Origin: an uncultured Clostridia bacterium
GTDB taxonomy: Bacteria > Bacillota > Clostridia > TANB77 > CAG-508
Assembly: GCA_904419095.1 (NCBI GenBank)
Contig: CAJFQT010000092.1
Span: 1-5,789 of the forward strand
Direction of reading: 5' to 3'
DNA length: 5,789 nucleotides
Part shown: positions 4,533 through 5,789 of the stretch, piece after piece
Layout: every line of letters starts with the position of its first letter
Position numbering within the stretch: the stretch's first letter is position 1
Position numbers and translations under genes: made by a program
The notes under the pieces: generated by a model
Seen by the model: the letters and a program-made list of their open reading frames with translations, nothing else
What the model was told of the DNA's origin: nothing
The model's database searches: none

Positions 4533-5186
4533 TTGAAAATGAAAAATAAAAATCTAAAACTGAAAATAATCGTAATATGTTCCTTTGCCATACCAATTTT
4601 TCTAACTTTCATTTTAAGATTGCTTGATATAACCAGAAAAATAAATATTTCTGGAGATGCTTGGCTTGGATATATAGGCAATATAATAGCTACATTTACA
4701 GCTATTATTGGGATAACTATTACATTATATAAATTTTTTGAAGAAGAAGAATTAAAAAATATGCCATCAATAATAATAAAAAAAGCAGACAAATATGAAT
4801 ACTGTTATTGGTGCGAAAATAGAAAAAAAAATTATACACATAGTAAAAGTATATATATAGAAATAATCAATAAAGGAACTACATCAATCAAATTTCCACA
4901 AATTAAAAATTCTTTAGGGATAATTAATAATATTCATAAAGCGGACAGTGAACTAGAATTAGATTTAATTGAGCCAACAAATTTACAAACTAATAATAAA
5001 TATATAGTAGAAATAAATATCAATTATTGCGAGGGTATGAGTACATATATAATTGAAAACTTTGAATTTATATGTACTAATATAAATAATCATAAATACA
5101 GTATTCCTTTTGAGGTAGAAATCCAAAGATATAACCAAGAAGAATATCACATATATCAAAAAGAAATTACAAGACTAAAAATTTAG
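4533..5186 (+). CDS. Unrecognised membrane protein, two helices plus soluble domain
   Basis: I do not recognise a named family. From the TTG at 4533 the product has 217 residues. AAAGGA (4521-4526) abuts an in-frame ATG at 4527, which is too close to serve it. The TTG is 6 bases away and an ATG at 4539 is 12 bases away, so translation probably begins at 4533 or 4539. Counting from 4527, helix 1 is about 14-33 (IIVICSFAIPIFLTFILRLL). Helix 2 is about 47-68, in a WLGYIGNIIATFTAIIGITITLY pattern common in small Firmicute accessory membrane proteins. An acidic EEEE turn leads to a soluble domain (80-219) rich in short hydrophobic strands, with one CxxC (C93, C96) and further single cysteines; a beta-sandwich is plausible. 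Isoleucine codons favour ATA (23 of 42), unlike the plus-strand gene at 43-384. The gene is probably cargo of an inserted element; a defence or phage-related role is conceivable but unsupported. Confidence 0.75.
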   Translation: MKMKNKNLKLKIIVICSFAIPIFLTFILRLLDITRKINISGDAWLGYIGNIIATFTAIIGITITLYKFFEEEELKNMPSIIIKKADKYEYCYWCENRKKNYTHSKSIYIEIINKGTTSIKFPQIKNSLGIINNIHKADSELELDLIEPTNLQTNNKYIVEININYCEGMSTYIIENFEFICTNINNHKYSIPFEVEIQRYNQEEYHIYQKEITRLKI

Positions 5187-5195
5187 CTATTTCTC

Positions 5196-5224
5196 TTGAC
5201 TGATTACATGAAAAGTTTCATAAT
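5196..5224 (+). promoter_or_regulatory. Promoter with internal dyads before the decayed gene
   Basis: TTGACT (5196-5201) and CATAAT (5219-5224) are 17 bases apart, so transcription would start near 5231. The dyad ATGAAA-AG-TTTCAT (5208-5221) fills the spacer and overlaps the -10 box. An outer 8-bp inverted repeat TATTTCTC/GAGAAATA (5188-5195 and 5232-5239) encloses the whole promoter. Both are placed where a repressor would bind. Confidence 0.55.
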
Positions 5225-5264
5225 ATTGAATGAGAAATATATAAATATTTTTCAAGTTCAACTG

Positions 5265-5290
5265 CATTATATAATAATATTTTTATAATG
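5265..5290. repeat. Inverted repeat in the leader of the decayed gene
   Basis: CATTATA (5265-5271) and TATAATG (5284-5290) form a 7-bp stem with a 12-base loop and no T tail, so it is not a terminator. The 11-base CATTATATAAT at 5265-5275 is identical to part of the palindrome at 4427-4438 ahead of the membrane-protein gene, so the two accessory genes share this motif upstream. Confidence 0.35.
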
Positions 5291-5345
5291 TTAATGAATT
5301 TAAAAAATATTTTGTTTTTCTAACAAGCATTTAAAAGGTGAGTTT

Positions 5346-5789
5346 ATGAATATATTTAATGTAAATGTTCCAAAAAATAGTCTCTCAATGATTTTTGATG
5401 AATTTAATGGAGTTGAAAATTAAATTCAACATTATATTTGTATAAATCAAAAATTGTTTATGATGAAGAAGGTAATAAATATTCTGCAAAATTAGAAATA
5501 GATTTAGAACAAAATTCAAAGAAAGATAACTTAGTTAATCAAATTTTCAATAAAGAATATGGAAGTTATATAATAACTTTTATAAATGCTGATTTTTCTA
5601 CGGTAGAAAATGCTTATTATTCTTTTTTTATTTATTATGGACTCGAAGGCTTTAATTCAATATCTGAAATAAAAGAAAAGTTTTCACTTTAATATAAAGC
5701 AAGATATATATCTACAAAAAGTTTTCTTGATTATTATAATAAAGCTTTTGAATATGTAAAAGATAAATATATAAAATTCCAAAAAAATA
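5346..5789 (+). pseudogene. Decayed unrecognised gene, frameshift and in-frame stop
   Basis: AAAGGTGA (5334-5341) precedes an ATG at 5346, a convincing start. Its frame runs 25 codons (MNIFNVNVPKN...FNGVEN) and stops at TAA 5421-5423. The -1 frame is open from 5417 and continues without a break as KLNSTLYLYKSKIVYDEEG..., with normal protein character, to TAA at 5690-5692. After that stop the same frame stays open to the window end (YKARYISTKSFLDYYNKAF...YIKFQKN). The simplest reading is one gene with an extra A in the GAAAAT run near 5415-5420 and one codon changed to TAA. The joined product would be at least 147 residues, soluble, with mixed alpha and beta character and aromatic-rich segments (AYYSFFIYYGLEGF). 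I know no family for it. The surviving piece 5438-5692 has only a TTG start and no ribosome binding site. A sequencing error could explain one lesion, but hardly both. Confidence 0.6.

Noticed and set aside
4505..4792. Minus-strand frame opposite the membrane-protein gene
   Set aside because: It overlaps the start and both predicted helices of the plus-strand gene, which has a promoter and ribosome binding site; the minus frame has neither.

Overview
The window is very AT-rich DNA, with strong AGGAGG-type ribosome binding sites, consensus sigma-A-like promoters and U-tailed hairpin terminators. Together with an M18 aminopeptidase and a YazA-type GIY-YIG protein, this points to a low-GC Firmicute, most likely a clostridium or a relative. 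The species cannot be fixed from the sequence.

Left part (1-4300), apparently resident chromosome. A small Cro/C1-type regulator (43-384, +) converges on an M18 aminopeptidase (494-1897, -) across a perfect 19-bp stem. The aminopeptidase diverges from a GIY-YIG protein (2156-2494, +). Between the GIY-YIG promoter and its start codon lies a leader with its own intrinsic terminator and several competing pairings. The GIY-YIG gene converges, across a bidirectional terminator, on two tandem GNAT acetyltransferase genes (2729-3307 and 3371-3967, both -). The GNAT pair is read from a near-consensus promoter at 4150-4178. Its leader of about 175 nt holds a 35-codon reading frame that runs into a strong terminator just before the first GNAT gene. 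This is the layout of a transcription-attenuation control region.

Boundary (4300-4346). A 9-bp GC-containing hairpin directly follows, on the minus strand, a sequence reading like the 3' end of a tRNA including CCA (closest in memory to clostridial tRNA-Pro). The rest of the tRNA is absent. This is what an attachment-site scar of an integrated element looks like.

Right part (4347-5789), probably accessory DNA. The plus strand changes from T-rich to A-rich. The region holds a two-helix membrane protein with a soluble C-terminal domain (4533-5186, +) under a good promoter preceded by two perfect 12-bp palindromes. After it comes a decayed gene (5346 to the window end) broken by one frameshift and one in-frame stop. 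Neither protein is recognised. If the tRNA remnant is real, the element extends to the right, and these are its terminal cargo genes.

The best candidates for something undescribed are the two leader RNAs (GNAT operon and GIY-YIG gene) and the accessory genes beside the tRNA-like scar.
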